A stretch of 64,000 nucleotides of DNA, taken from Palaemon carinicauda (lineage: Eukaryota > Arthropoda > Malacostraca > Decapoda > Palaemonidae). Numbering within the stretch: position 1 is the first letter of the stretch; the number at the start of each line of letters is the position of its first letter. The notes below the pieces were generated by a model. That model saw only the letters and a list, made by a program, of their open reading frames with translations, had not been told where the DNA came from and did no database searches. Shown here one piece after another: positions 11,679 through 25,123 of this stretch. The DNA lies in assembly GCF_036898095.1 (NCBI RefSeq), contig NC_090725.1, positions 320,864,539-320,928,538 of the forward strand. The letters are read 5' to 3'. The position numbers were made by a program, and so were the translations under genes.

Positions 11679-13230
11679 AAAATCCGGCAGTATTTTTAGT
11701 CTTCTTTAAGTATTTGAACGTTATAGATGCTGTCTGAGGGGAAATCTGGCAGTATTTTTAGTCTTCTTTATGTATTTGAATGTTTAAGATGCAGTCTGAG
11801 CGAAGATTTGGCAGTAATTTCAGTCTTTTCGAAGTATTTTGAACGTTATAGATGCTCTGTGAGCTAAAATATGACAGTAATTTTTGTCTTCTTTGAGTAT
11901 TTGAACGTTATAGATGCTCTCTGAGGGAAAACCCGGCAGTAAATTTAGTCATCTTTAATTATTTGATCGTTATAGATGCTGTCTGGGGGAAAATCTGGCA
12001 GTAGTTTTTAGTCTTCTTTAAGTATTTGAACGGTATAAATGCTGTCTGAGGGAAAATCCGGCAGTATTTTTAGTCTTCTTTAAGTATTTGAACGTTATAG
12101 ATGCTCTCTGAGGGAAAATCCGGCAGTATTTTTAGTCTTCGATTAGTATTTGAACGTTTTAGATGCAGTCTGAGCGAAGATTAGGCAGCAATTTCAGTCT
12201 TTTCGAAGTATTTTGAATGTTATAGATGCTGTGTGAGCTAATATCTGGCAGTATTTTTAGTCTTCTTTAAGTATTTGAACGTTATAGATGGTGTCTGAGG
12301 GAAAATCCGGCAGTATTTTTAATCTTCTTTAAGTATTTGAACGTTATAGATGCTGTGTGAGGGAAATCCTGAAGTATTTTTAGTCTTCTTTAAGTATTTG
12401 AACGTTTTAGATGCAGTCTGAACGAAGATTTGGCAGTAATTTCAGTCTTTTCGAATTATTTTGAACGTTATAGATGCTGTGTGAGCAAAAATCTGGCAGT
12501 AATTTTAGTCTTCTTTAAGTATTTGAACGTTATAGATGCTGTCTGAGGGAAAATCCGGCAGTATTTTTAGTCTTCTTTAAGTATTTGAACGTTATAGATG
12601 CTGTCTGAGGGAAAATCCGGCAGTATTTTTAGTCTTCTTTAAGTATTTGAACGTTTTAGATGCAGTGTGAGCGAAGATTTGGCAGTAATTTCAGTCTTTT
12701 CGGAGTATTTTGAACATTATAGAGGCTGTGTGAGCTAAAATCTGGCAGTATTTTTAGTCTTCTTTAAGTATTTGAACGTTATAGATGCTGTCTGAGGGAA
12801 ATTCCGGCAGTATTTTTAGTCTTCTTCAAGTATTTGAAAGTTATAGATGCCGTCTGAGGGAAAATCCGGCAGTATTTTTAGTCTTCTCTAAGTATTTGAA
12901 CGTTTTAGATGCAGTCTGAGCGAAGATTTGGCAGTAATTTCAGTCTTTTCGAAGTATTTTGAACGTTATTGATGCTGTGAGAGCTAAAATCTGGCAGTAT
13001 TTTTAGTCTTCTTTAAGTATTTGAACGTTATAGATGCTGTCTGAGGGAAAATCCGGCAGTATTTTTAGTCTTCTTTAAGTATTTGAACGTTATAGATGCT
13101 GTTTGAGGGAAAATCCGGCAGTATTTTTAGTCTTCTTTAAGTATTTGAACGTTTTAGATGCAGTCTGAGCGAAGATTTGGCAGTAATTTCAGTCTTTTCG
13201 AAGTATTTTGAACGTTATAGATGCTGTGTG
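11679..13230 (+). repeat. Partial third copy of the 3.17-kb unit
   Basis: Matches about 7,261-8,812 at a constant offset of 4,418 (TGTTTAAGATGCAGTCTG at 7,363 and 11,781). It shares the unit 2 variants CTCTGTGAGC and CAGTGTGAGCG. At the right edge (after GCTGTGTGAGC at about 13,230) it switches to TAAAATCTGGCAATAATTTG, which instead matches about 11,371. This is a mosaic junction. Confidence 0.75.
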
Positions 13231-16039
13231 AGCTAAAATCTGGCAATAATTTGAGTCTTCTTTAAGTATTTGAACGTTATAGATGCTGTCTGAGGGAAAA
13301 TCCGGCAGTATTTTAAGTCTTCTTTAAGTATTTGAACGTTATAGATGCTGTCTGAGGGAAGATCTGGCAGTAATTTCAGTCTTTTCGGAGTATTTTGAAC
13401 GTTATAGATGCTGTGTGAGCTAAAATCTGGCAGTATTTCTAGTCTTCTTTAAGTATTTGAACGTTATAGATGCTGTCTGAGGGAAAATCCGGCAGTATTT
13501 TTAGTCTTCTTCAAGTATTTGAACGTTATAGATGCTGTCTGAGGGAAAATCTGGCAGTATTTTTAGTCTTCTCTAAGTATTTGAACGTTTTAGATGCAGT
13601 CTGAGCGAAGATTTGGCAGTAATTTCAGTCTTTTCGAAGTATTTTGAACGTTATAGATGCTGTGTGAGCTAAAATCTGGCAGTATTTTTAGTCTTCTTTA
13701 AGTATTTGAACGTTATAGATGCTGTCTGAGGGTAAATCCGGCAGTATTTTTAGTCTTCTTTAAGTATTTGAACGTTATAGATGCTGTTGAGGGAAAATCC
13801 GGCAGTATTTTTAGTCTTCTTTAAGTATTTGAACGTTTTAGATGCAGTCTGAGCGAGGATTTGGCAGCAATTTCAGTCTTTTCGAAGTATTTTGAACGTT
13901 ATAGATGCTGTGTGAGCTAGAATCTGGCAGTATCTTTAGTCTTCTTTAAGTATTTGAACGTTATAGATGCTGTCTGAGGGTAAATCCGGCAGTATTTTTA
14001 GTCTTCTTAAGTATTTGAACGTTATAGATGCTGTTTGAGGGAAAATCCGGCAGTATTTTTAGTCTTCTTTAAGTATTTGAACGTTATAGATGCTGTCTGA
14101 GGGAAAATCCAGCAGTATTTTTAGTCTGCTTTAAGTATTTGAACGTTATAGATGCTGTCTGAGAAAATCTGGCACTATTTTCAGTCTTCTTTAAGTATTT
14201 GAACGTTATAGATGCTGTCTGAGCGAAATTTGGCAGTATTTCAGTCTTTTCGAAGTATTTGAACGTTATAGATGCTGTGTGAGGTAAAATCTGGCAGTAT
14301 TTTTAGTCTTTTTTAAGTATTTGAACGTTATAGATGCTGTCTGAGGGAAAATCCGGCAGTATTTTTAGCTTCTTTAAGTATTTGAACGTTATAGATGCTG
14401 TGTGAGGGAAAATCTGGCAGTATTTTTCGTCTTCTTTAAGTATTTGAACGTTTTAGATGCAGTCTGAGCGAAGATTTGGCAGTAATTTCAGTCTTTTCGA
14501 AGTATTTTGAACGTTATAGATGCTGTGTGAGGTAAAATCTGGCAGTATTTTTAGTCTTTTTTAAGTATTTGAACGTTATAGATGCTGTCTGAGGGAAAAT
14601 CCGGCAGTATTTTTAGGCTTCTTTAAGTATTTGAACGTTATAGATGCTGTGTGAGCTAAAATCTGGCAGTATTTTTAGTCTTTTTTAAGTATTTGAACGT
14701 TATAGATGCTGTCTGAGGGAAATTCCGGCAGTATTTTAGTCTTCTTTAAGTATTTGAATGTTATTAGATGCAGTCTGAGCGAAGATTTGGCAGTAATTTC
14801 AGTCTTTTCGAAGTATTTTGAACGTTATAGATGCTGTGTGAGCTAAAATCTGGCAGTATTTTTAGTCTTCTTTTAGTATTTGAACGTTATAGAGCTGTCT
14901 GAGGAAAAATCCGGCAGTATTTTTAGTCTTTTTTAAGTATTTGAACGTTATGGATGCTGTCTGAGGGAAAATCCGGCAGTATTTTTAGTCTCTTAAGTAT
15001 TTGAATGTTTAGATGCAGTCTGAGAAAAGATTTGGCAGTAATTTCAGTCTTTTCGAAGTATTTTGAACGTTATAGATGCTGTGTGAGCTAAAATCTGGCA
15101 GTATTTTTAGTCTTCTTTAAGTATTTGAACGTTATAGATGCTGTCTGAGGGAAAATCCGGCAGTATTTTTAGTCATCTTTAAGTATTTGATCGTTATAGA
15201 TGCTGTCTGAGGGAAAATCCGGCAGTATTTTTAGTCTTCTTTAAGTATTTGAACGTTATAGATGCTGTCTGAGGGAAAATCCGGCAGTATTTTTAGTCTC
15301 TTTAAGTATTTGAACGTTATAGATGCTGTCTGAGGGAAAATCTGGCAGTATTTTTCAGTCTTCTTTAAGTATTTGAACGTTTTAGATGCAGTCTGAGCGA
15401 AGATTTGGCAGTAATTTCAGTCTTTTCGAAGTATTTTGAACGTTATAGATGCTGTGTGAGGTAAAATCTGGCAGTATTTTTAGTCTTTTTTAAGTATTTG
15501 AACGTTATAGATGCTGTCTGAGGGAAAATCCGGCAGTATTTTTAGGCTTCTTTAAGTATTTGAACGTTATAGATGCTGTGTGAGGGAAAATCTGGCAGTA
15601 TTTTTAGTCTTCTTTAAGTATTTGAACGTTTTAGATGCAGTCTGAGCGAAGATTTGGCAGTAATTTCAGTCTTTTCGAAGTATTTTGAAAGTTATAGATG
15701 CTGTGTGAGCTAAAATCTGGCAGTATTTTTAGTCTTCTTTAAGTATTTGAACGTTATAGATGCTGTCTGAGGGAAAATCCGGCGGTATTTTTTAGTCTTC
15801 TTCAAGTATTTGAACGTTATAGAGTCTGTCTGAAGGAAAATCCGGCAGTATTTTTATTCTTCTTTAAGTATTTGAACGTTATAGATGCTGTCTGAGGGAA
15901 AATCCGGCAGTATTGTTAGTCTTCTTTAAGTATTTGAACGTTTAAGATGCAGTTTGAACGAAGATTTGGCAGTAATTTCAGCCTTTTCGAAGTATTTTGA
16001 ATGTTATAGATGCTGTGTGAGCTAAAATCTGGCAGTATT

Positions 16040-19000
16040 TTTAGTCTTTTTTTAGTATTTGAACGTTATAGAAGCTGTCTGAGGAAAAATCCGGCAGTAT
16101 TTTTAGTCTTTTTTAAGTATTGAACGTTATGGATGCTGTCTGAGAGAAAATCTGGCAGTATTTTTAGTCTTCTTCAAGAATTTGAATGTTTTAGATGCAG
16201 TCTGAGGAAAGATTTGGCAGTAATTTCAGTCTTTTCGAAGTATTTTGAACGTTTATATGCTGTGTGAGCTGAAATCTGGCAGTATTTTTAGTCTTCGTTA
16301 AGTATTTGAACGTTATAGATGCTGTCTGAGGGAAAATCCGGAAGTATTTTTAGTCTTCTTTAAGTATTTGAACGTTATAGATGCTGTCTGAGGGAAAATC
16401 CGGTAGTATTTTTAGTCATCTTTGAGTATTTGATCGTTATAGATGATGTCTGAGGGAAAATCAGGCAGTATTTTTAGTCTTCTTTAAGTATTTGAACGTT
16501 ATAGATGCTGTCTGAGGGAAAATCCGGCAGTATTTTTCGTCTTCTTTAAGTATTTGAACGTTATGGATGCTATCTGAGGGAAAATCCGGCACTATTTTTA
16601 GTCTTCTTTAAGTATTTGAACGTTTTAGATGCAGTCTGAGCGAAGATTTGGCTGTAATTTCATTCTTTTCGAAGTATTTTGAACGTTATAGATGCTGTGT
16701 GAGCTGAAATCTGGCAGTATTTTTAGTCTTCTTTAAGTATTTGAACGTTATAGATGCTGTCTGAGGGAAAATCCGGCAGTATTTTTAGGCTTCTTTGAGT
16801 ATTTGAACGTTATAGATGCTGTCTGAGGGAAAATCCGGCAGTATTTTTAGACTTCTTTAAGTATTTGAACGTTTTAGATGCAGTCTGAGCGAAGATTTGG
16901 CAGTAATTTCAGTCTTTTCGAAGTATTTTGAAAGTTATAGATGCTGTGTGAGCTGAAATCTGGCAGTATTTTTAGTCTTCTTTAAGTATTTGAACGTTAT
17001 GGATGCTGTCTGAGGGAAAATCCGGCACTATTTTTAGTCTTCTTTAAGTATTTGAACGTTTTAGATGCAGTCTGAGCGAAGATTTGGCTGTAATTTCATT
17101 CTTTTCGAAGTATTTTGAACGTTATAGATGCTGTGTGAGCTGAAATCTGGCAGTATTTTTAGTCTTCTTTAAGTATTTGAACGTTATAGATGCTGTCTGA
17201 GGGAAAATCCGGCAGTATTTTTAGGCTTCTTTGAGTATTTGAACGTTATAGATGCTGTCTGAGGGAAAATCCGGCAGTATTTTTAGACTTCTTTAAGTAT
17301 TTGAACGTTTTAGATGCAGTCTGAGCGAAGATTTGGCAGTAATTTCAGTCTTTTCGAAGTATTTTGAAAGTTATAGATGCTGTGTGAGCTTAAATCTGGC
17401 AGTATTTTTAGTCTTCTTTAAGTATTTGAACGTTTTAGATGCAGTTTGAACGAAGATTTGGCAGTAATTTCAGCCTTTTCGAAGTATTTTGAACGTTATA
17501 GATGCTGTGTGAGCTAAAATCTGGCAGTATTTTTAGTCTTCTTTTCAGTATTTGATCGTTATAGATGCTGTCTGAGGGAAAATCCGGCAGTATTTTTAGT
17601 CTTCTTCAAGTATTTGAACGTTATAGATGCTGTCTGAGTGAAAATCCGGCAGTATTTTTAGTCTTCTTTAAGTATTTGATCGTTTTAGATGCAGTCTGAG
17701 CGAAGATTTCACAGTCATTTCAGTCTTTTCGAAGTATTTTGAACGTTATAGATGCCGTGTGAGCTAAAATCTGGCAGTATTTTCAGTCTTCTTTGAGTAT
17801 TTGAACGTTATAGATGCTGTCTGAGGGAAAATCCGGCAGTATTTTTAGTCTTCTTTAAGTATTTGAACGTTATGGATGCTGTCTGAGGGAAAATCCGGCA
17901 GTATTTTTTGTCTTCTTTAAATATTTGAACGTTTTAGATGCAGTCTGAGCGAAGATAGGCAGTAATTTCTGTCTTTTCGAAGTATTTTGAACGTTATAGA
18001 TGGTGAGTTAGCTAAAATCTGGCAGTATTTTTAGTCTTTTTTTAGTATTTGAACGTTATAGATGCTGTCTGAGGGAAAATCCGGCAGTATTTTTAGTCTT
18101 CTTTAAGTATTTGAACGTTATAGATGCTGTCTGAGGGAAAATCCAGCAGTATTTTTAGTCTTCTTTAAGTATTTGAATGTTTCAGATGCAGTCTGAGCGA
18201 AGATTTGGCAGTAATTTCAGTCTTTTCGAAGTATTTTGAACGTTATAGATGCTGTGTGAGCTAAAATATGACAGTAATTTTTTTCTTCTTTGAGTATTTG
18301 AACGTTATAGATGCTGTCTGAGGGAAAACCCGGTAGTATTTTTAGTCTTCTTTAAGTATTTGATCGTTATAGATGCTGTCTGGGGGATAATCCGGCAGTA
18401 TTTCTAGTCTTCTTTAAGTATTTGAACGGTATAGATGCTGTCTGAGGGGAAATCCGGCAGTATTTTTAGTCTTCTTTAAGTATTTGAACGTTAGAGATGC
18501 TCTCTGAGGGAAAATCCGGCAGTATTTTTAGTCTTCTTTAAGTATTTGAACGTTTTAGATGCAGTCTGAGCGAAGATTTGGCAGTAATTTCAGTCTTTTC
18601 AAAGTTTTTTGAACGCTACAGATGCTGAGTGAGCTAAAATTTGGCAGTATTTTTAGTCTTCTTTAAGTATTTGAACGTTATAGAATCTGTCTGAGGGAAA
18701 ATCTGGCAGTATTTTTATTCTTTTTTAAGTATTTGAACGTTTTAGATGCAGTCTGAACGAAGATTTGGCAGTAATTTCAGCCTTTTCGAATTATTTTGAA
18801 CGTTATAGATGCTGTGTGAGCTAAAATCTGGCAGTAATTTGATTCTTCTTTAAGTATTTGAACGTTATAGATGCTGTCTGAGGGAAAATCCGGCAGTATT
18901 TTTAGTCTTCTTTAAGTATTTGAACGTTATAGATGCTGTGTGAGGGAAAATCCGGCAGAATTTTTAGTCTTCTTTAAGCATTTGAACGTTTTTGTTGCAG

Positions 19001-19730
19001 TCTGAGCGAAGATTTGGCAGTAATTTCAGTCTTTTCGTAGTATTTTGAACGTTATAGATGCTGTGTGAGCTAAAATCTGGCAATATTTTTAGTCTTCTTT
19101 AAGTATTTGAACGTTATAGATGCTGTCTGAGGGAAAATCCGGCAGTATTTTTAGTCTTCTTCAAGTATTTGAACGTTATAGATGCTGTCTGAGGGAAAAC
19201 CTGGCAGTATTTTTAGTCTTCTCTAAGTATTTGAACGTTTTAGATGCAGTCTGAGCGAAGATTTGGTAGTAATTTCTGTCTTTTCGAAGTATTTTGAACG
19301 TTATAGATTCTGTGTGAGCTAAAATCTGGCAGTATTTTTAGTCTTCTTTAAGTATTTGAACAATATAGATGCCGTCTGAGGGAAAATCCGGCAGTATTTT
19401 TAGTCTTCTTCAAGTATTTGAACGTTATAAATGCTGTCTGAGGGAAAATCTGGCAGTATTTTTAGTCTTCTCTAAGTATTTGAACGTTTTAGATGCAGTC
19501 TGAGCGAAGATTTGGCAGTAATTTCAGTCTTTTCGGAGTATTTTGAACGTTATAGATGCTGTGTGAGCTAAAATCTGGCAGTATTTTTAGTCTTCTTTAA
19601 GTATTTGAACGTTATAGATGCTGTCTGAGGGTAAATCCGCCAGTATTTTTAGTCTTCTTTAAGTATTTGAACGTTATAGATGATGTTTGAGGGAAAATCC
19701 GGCAGTATTTTTAGTCTTCTTTAAGTATTT
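16040..19730 (+). repeat. About 4.7-kb segmental duplication, unit 1
   Basis: Matches about 21,265-24,460 at offset 5,225 on the left and 4,728-4,729 from about 17,400 onward. Shared private variants include TTTTTAAGTATTGAACG (one T short, about 16,115 and 21,340), GCAGTTTGAACG (17,441 and 22,169) and GTAAATCCGCCAG (19,631 and 24,360). The offset change of about 497 is explained by an extra local duplication in unit 1 (next entry). Confidence 0.8.
16620..17490 (+). repeat. 436-bp local tandem duplication
   Basis: The rare B variant GCTGTAATTTCATTC occurs at 16,651 and again at 17,087, a spacing of 436 (five 62-bp plus two 63-bp monomers). The monomers between repeat in the same order (TTTTAGGCTTCTTTGAG, TTTTTAGACTTC, TTGAAAGTTATAG). 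The paralogous unit near 21.8 kb has this series once. Confidence 0.85.
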
Positions 19731-21264
19731 GAACGTTTTAGATGCAGTCTGAGCGAATATTTGGCAGTAATTTCAGTCTTTCCGAAGTATTTTGAACGTT
19801 ATAGATGCTGTGTGAGCTAAAATCTGGCAGTATTTTTAGTCTTCTTTAAGTATTTGAACGTTATAGATGCTGTCTGAGGGAAAATCCGGCAGTATTTTTA
19901 GTCTGCTTTAAGTATTTGAACGTTATAGATGCTGTCTGAGGGAAAATCTGGCACTATTTTCATTCTTCTTTAAGTATTTGAACGTTTTAGATGCAGTCTG
20001 AGCGAAGATTTAGCAGTAATTTCAGTCTTTTCGAAGTATTTTGAACGTTATAGATGCTGAGTGAGCTAAAATCTGGCAGTATATTTAGTCTTTTTTTAGT
20101 ATTTGAACGTTATAGATGCTGTCTGAGGGAAAATCCGGCAGTATTTTTAGTCTTCTTTAAGTATTTGAACGGTATAGATGCTGTCTGAGGGAAAATCCAG
20201 CAGTATTTTTAGTCTTCTTTAAGTATTTGATCGTTATAGATGCTGTCTTAGGGAAAATCCGGCAGTATTTTTAGTCTTCTTTAAGTATTTGAACGGTAGA
20301 GATGCGGTCTGAGGGAAAATCCGGCAGTATTTTTAGTCTTCTTTAAGTATTTGAACATTATAGATGCTCTCTGAGGGAAAATCCGGCAGTATTTTTAGTC
20401 TTCTTTAAGTATTTGAACGTTTTAGATGCAGTCTGAGCGAAGATTTGGCAGTAATTTCAGTCTTTTCGAAGTTTTTTGAACGTTATACATGCTGAGTGAG
20501 CTAAAATCTGGCAGTATTTTTAGTCTTCTTTAAGTATTTGAACGTTATAGATGCTGTCTGAGGGAAAATCCGGCAGTATTTTTGGTCTTCTTCAAGTATT
20601 TGAACGTTATAGAATCTGTCTGAGGGAAAATCCGGCAGTATTTTTATTCTTTTTTAAGTATTTGGACGTTTTAGATGCAGTCTGAACGAAGATTTGGCAG
20701 TAATTTCAGCCTTTTCGAATTATTTTGAACGTTATAGATGCTGTGTGAGCTAAAATCTGGCAGTAATTTGAGTCTTCTTCCAGTATTAGAACGTTATAGA
20801 TGCTGTCTGAGGGACAATCCGGCAGTATTTTTAGTCTTCTTTAGGTATTTGAACGTTATAGATGCTGTCTGAGGGAAAATCCGGCAGTATTTTTAGTCTT
20901 CTTTAAGTATTTGAACGTTTTTGATGCAGTGTGAGCGAAGATTTGGCAGTAATTTCAGTCTTTTCGGAGTATTTTGAACGTTATAGATGCTGTGTGAGCT
21001 AAAATCTGGCAGTATTTTTAGTCTTTTTTAAGTATTTGAACGTTATAGATGCTGTCTGAGGGTAAATCCGGCAGTATTTTTAGTCTTCTTTAAGTATTTC
21101 AACGTTACAAATGCTGTTTGAGGGAAAATCCGGCAGTATTTTTGTCTTCCCTAAGTATTTGAACGTTTTAGATGCAGTCTGAGCGAAGATTTGGCAGTAA
21201 TTTCAGTCTTTTCGAAGTATTTTGAACGTTATAGATGCTGTGTGAGCTAAAATCCGGCAGTATT

Positions 21265-24200
21265 TTTAGTCTTTTTTTAGTATTTGAACGTTATAGAAGC
21301 TGTCTGAGGAAAAATCCGGCAGTATTTTTAGTCTTTTCTAAGTATTGAACGTCATGGATGCTGTCTGAGGGAAAATCTGGCAGTATTTTTAGTCTTCTTC
21401 ACGTATTTGAATGTTTTAGATGCAGTCTGAGGAAAGATTTGGCAGTAATTTCAGTCTTTTCGAAGTATTTTGAACGTTATATATGCTGTGTGAGCTAAAA
21501 TCTGGCAGTATTTTTAGTCTTCTTTAAGTATTTGAACGTTATAGATGCTGTCTGAGGGAAAAACCGGCAGTATTTTTAGTCATCTTTGAGTATTTGATCG
21601 TTATAGATGATGTCTGAGGGAAAATCAGGCAGTATTTTTAGTCTTCTTTAAGTATTTGAACGTTATAGATGCTGTCTGAGGGAAAATCCGGCAGTATTTT
21701 TCGTCTTCTTTAAGTATTTGAACGTTATAGATGCTATCTGAGGGAAAATCCGGCACTATTTTTAGTCTTCTTTAAGTATTTGAACGTTTTAGATGCAGTC
21801 TGAGCGAAGATTTGGCTGTAATTTCATTCTTTTCGAAGTATTTTGAACGTTATAGATGCTCTGTGATCTGAAATCTGGTAGTATTTTTAGTCTTCTTTAA
21901 GTATTTGAACGTTATAGATGCTGTCTGAGGGAAAATCCGGCAGTATTTTTAGGCTTCTTTAAGTATTTGAACGTTATAGATGCTGTCTGAGGGAAAATCC
22001 GGCAGTATTTTTAGACTTCTTTAAGTATTTGAACGTTTTAGATGCAGTCTGAGCGAAGATTTGGCAGTAATTTCAGTCTTTTCGAAGTATTTTGAAAGTT
22101 GTAGATGCTGTGTGAGCTAAAATCTGGCAGTATTTTTAGTCTTCTTTAAGTATTTGAACGTTTTAGATGCAGTTTGAACGAAGATTTGGCAGTAATTTCA
22201 GCCTTTTCGAAGTATTTTGAACGTTATAGATGCTGTGTGAGCTTAAATCTGGCAGTATTTTTAGTCTTATTTTCAGTATTTGATCGTTATAGATGCTGTC
22301 TGAGGGAAAATCCGGCAGTATTTTTAGTCTTCTTTAAGTATTTGAACGTTATAGATGCTGTCTGAGTGAAAATCCGGCAGTATTTTTAGTCTTCTTTAAG
22401 TATTTGATCGTTTTAGATGCAGTCTGAGCGAAGATTTCACAGTCATTTCAGTCTTTTCGAAGTATTTTGAACGTTATAGATGCCGTGTGAGCTAAAATCT
22501 GGCAGTATTTTCAGTCTTCTTTGAGTATTTGAACATTATAGATGCTGTCTGAGGGAAAATCCGGCAGCATTTTTAGTCTTCTTTAAGTATTTGAACGTTA
22601 TGGATGCTGTCTGAGGGAAAATCCGGCAGTATTTTTAGTCTTCTTTAAATATTTGAACGTTTTAGATGCAGTCTGAGCGAAGATTTGGCAGTAATTTCTG
22701 TCTTTTCGAAGTATTTTGAACGTTATAGATGGTGAGTTAGCTAAAATCTGGCAGTATTTTTAGTCTTTTTTTAGTATTTGAACGTTATAGATGCTGTCTG
22801 AGGGAAAATCCGGCAGTATTTTTAATCTTCTTTAAGTATTTGAACGTTATAGATGCTGTCTGAGGGAAAATCCAGCAGTATTTTTAGTCTTCTTTAAGTA
22901 TTTGAATGTTTCAGATGCAGTCTGAGCGAAGATTTGGCAGTAATTCCAGTCTTTTCGAAGTATTTTGAACGTTATAGATGCTGTGTGAGCTAAAATATGA
23001 CAGTAATTTTTTTCTTCTTTGAGTATTTGAACGTTATAGATGCTGTCTGAGGGAAAACCCGGTAGTATTTTTAGTCTTCTTTAAGTATTTGATCGTTATA
23101 GATGCTGTCTGGGGGATAATCCGGCAGTATTTCTAGTCTTCTTTAAGTATTTGAACGGTATAGATGCTGTCTGAGGGGAAATCCGGCAGTATTTTTAGTC
23201 TTCTTTAAGTATTTGAACGTTATAGATGCTGTCTGAGGGAAAATCCGGCAGTATTTTTAGTCTTCTTTAAGTATTTGAACGTTTTAGATGCAGTCTGAGC
23301 GAAGATTTGGCAGTAATTTCAGTCTTTTCGAAGTTTTTTGAACGCTATAGATTCTGAGTGAGCTAAAATTTGGCAGTATTTTTAGTCTTCTTTAAGTATT
23401 TGAACGTTATAGAATCTGTCTGAGGGAAAATCCGGCAGTATTTTTATTCTTTTTTAAGTATTTGAACGTTTTAGATGCAGTCTGAACGAAGATTTGGCAG
23501 TAATTTCAGCCTTTTCGAATTATTTTGAACGTTATAGATGCTGTGTGAGCTAAAATCCGGCAGTAATTTGAGTCTTCTTTAAGTATTTGAACGTTATAGA
23601 TGCTGTCTGAGGGAAAATCCGGCAGTATTTTTAGTCTTCTTTAAGTATTTGAACGTTATAGATGCTGTGTGAGGGAAAATCCGGCAGAATTTTTAGTCTT
23701 CTTTAAGCATTTGAACGTTTTTGATGCAGTCTGAGCGAAGATTTGGCAGTAATTTCAGTCTTTTCGGAGTATTTTGAACGTTATAGATGCTGTGTGAGCT
23801 AAAATCTGGCAGTATTTTTAGTCTTCTTTAAGTATTTGAACGTTATAGATGCTGTCTGAGGGAAAATCCGGCAGTATTTTTAGTCTTCTTCAAGTATTTG
23901 AACGTTATAGATGCTGTCTGAGGGAAAATCTGGCAGTATTTTTAGTCTTCTCTAAGTATTTGAACATTTTAGATGCAGTCTGAGCGAAGATTTGGTAGTA
24001 ATTTCTGTCTTTTCGAAGTATTTTGAACGTTATAGATTCTGTGTGAGCTAAAATCTGGCAGTATTTTTAGTCTTCTTTAAGTATTTGAACGTTATAGATG
24101 CTGTCTGAGGGAAAATCCGGCAGTATTTTTAGTCTTCTTCAAGTATTTGAACGTTATAAATGCTGTCTGAGGGAAAATCTGGCAGTATTTTTAGTCTTCT

Positions 24201-24460
24201 CTAAGTATTTGAACGTTTTAGATGCAGTCTGAGCGAAGATTTGGCATTAATTTCAGTCTTTTCGGAGTATTGTGAACGTTATAGATGCTGTGTGAGCTAA
24301 AATCTGGCAGTATTTTTAGTCTTCTTTAAGTATTTGAACGTTATAGATGCTGTCTGAGGGTAAATCCGCCAGTATTTTTAGTCTTCTTTAAGTATTTGAA
24401 CGTTATAGATGCTGTCTGAGGGAAAATCCGGCAGTATTTTTAGTCTTTAAGTATTTTAAC
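21265..24460 (+). repeat. About 4.7-kb segmental duplication, unit 2
   Basis: Counterpart of 16,040-19,730, without the 436-bp local duplication. Shared markers are GCTGTAATTTCATTC near 21,812, TTTTTTTCTTCTTTGAG near 23,010 and AAATCCGCCAG at 24,360. Offset 4,729 is within two bases of nineteen 249-bp units, so the duplication is in register with the higher-order repeat. Confidence 0.8.
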
Positions 24461-25123
24461 GTTTTATATGCAGTCTGAGCGAAGATTTGGCATTAATTTC
24501 AGTCTTTTCGAAGTATTTTGAACGTTTTAGATGTTGTTTGAGCTAAAATCTGGCAGTATTTTTAGTCTTCTTTAAGTATTTGAACGTTTTAGATGCTGTC
24601 TGAGGGAAAATCCGGCAGTATTTTTAGTCTTCTTTAAGTATTTGAACGTTATAGATGCTGTCTGAGGGAAAATCCGGCAGTATTTTTAGTCTTCTTTAAG
24701 TATTTGAACGTTTTAGATGCAGTATGAGCGAAGATTTGGTAGTAATTTCAGTCTTTTCGAAGTATTTTGAACGTTATAGATGCTGTGTGAGCTAAAATCT
24801 GGCAGAATTTTTAGTCTTCTTTAAGTATTTGAACGTTATAGATGCTGTCTGAGGGAAAACCGGGCAGTATTTTTTGTCTTCTTCAAGTATTTGATCGTTA
24901 TAGATGCTGTCTCGGGGAAAATCCGGCAGTATTTTTAGTCTTCTTTAAGTATTTAAACGTTATAGATGCTGTCTGAGGGAAAATCCTGCAGTATTTTTAG
25001 TCTTCTTTAAGTATTTGAACGTTTTAGATGCAGTCTGAGCGAAGATTTGGTAGTAATTTCAGTCTTTTCGAAGTATTTTGAACGTTATAGATGCTGTGTG
25101 AGCTAAAATCTGGCAGTATTTTT

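Larger units (their letters stand above)
3179..25123 (+). repeat. Satellite array segment 2 (about 22 kb of A-A-B-C)
   Basis: The longest uninterrupted array in the window, roughly 350 monomers. It is mostly the 249-bp A-A-B-C unit with runs of one to four A monomers. Variants mark sub-lineages: A with TTTGATCGTTATAG and CTGGGGGAAAAT; C with ATATGACAGTAATTTTTGTC; and A with ATAGAAGCTGTCTGAGG. It holds several larger duplications listed separately. No foreign insertion and no gene is seen. Confidence 0.95.
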
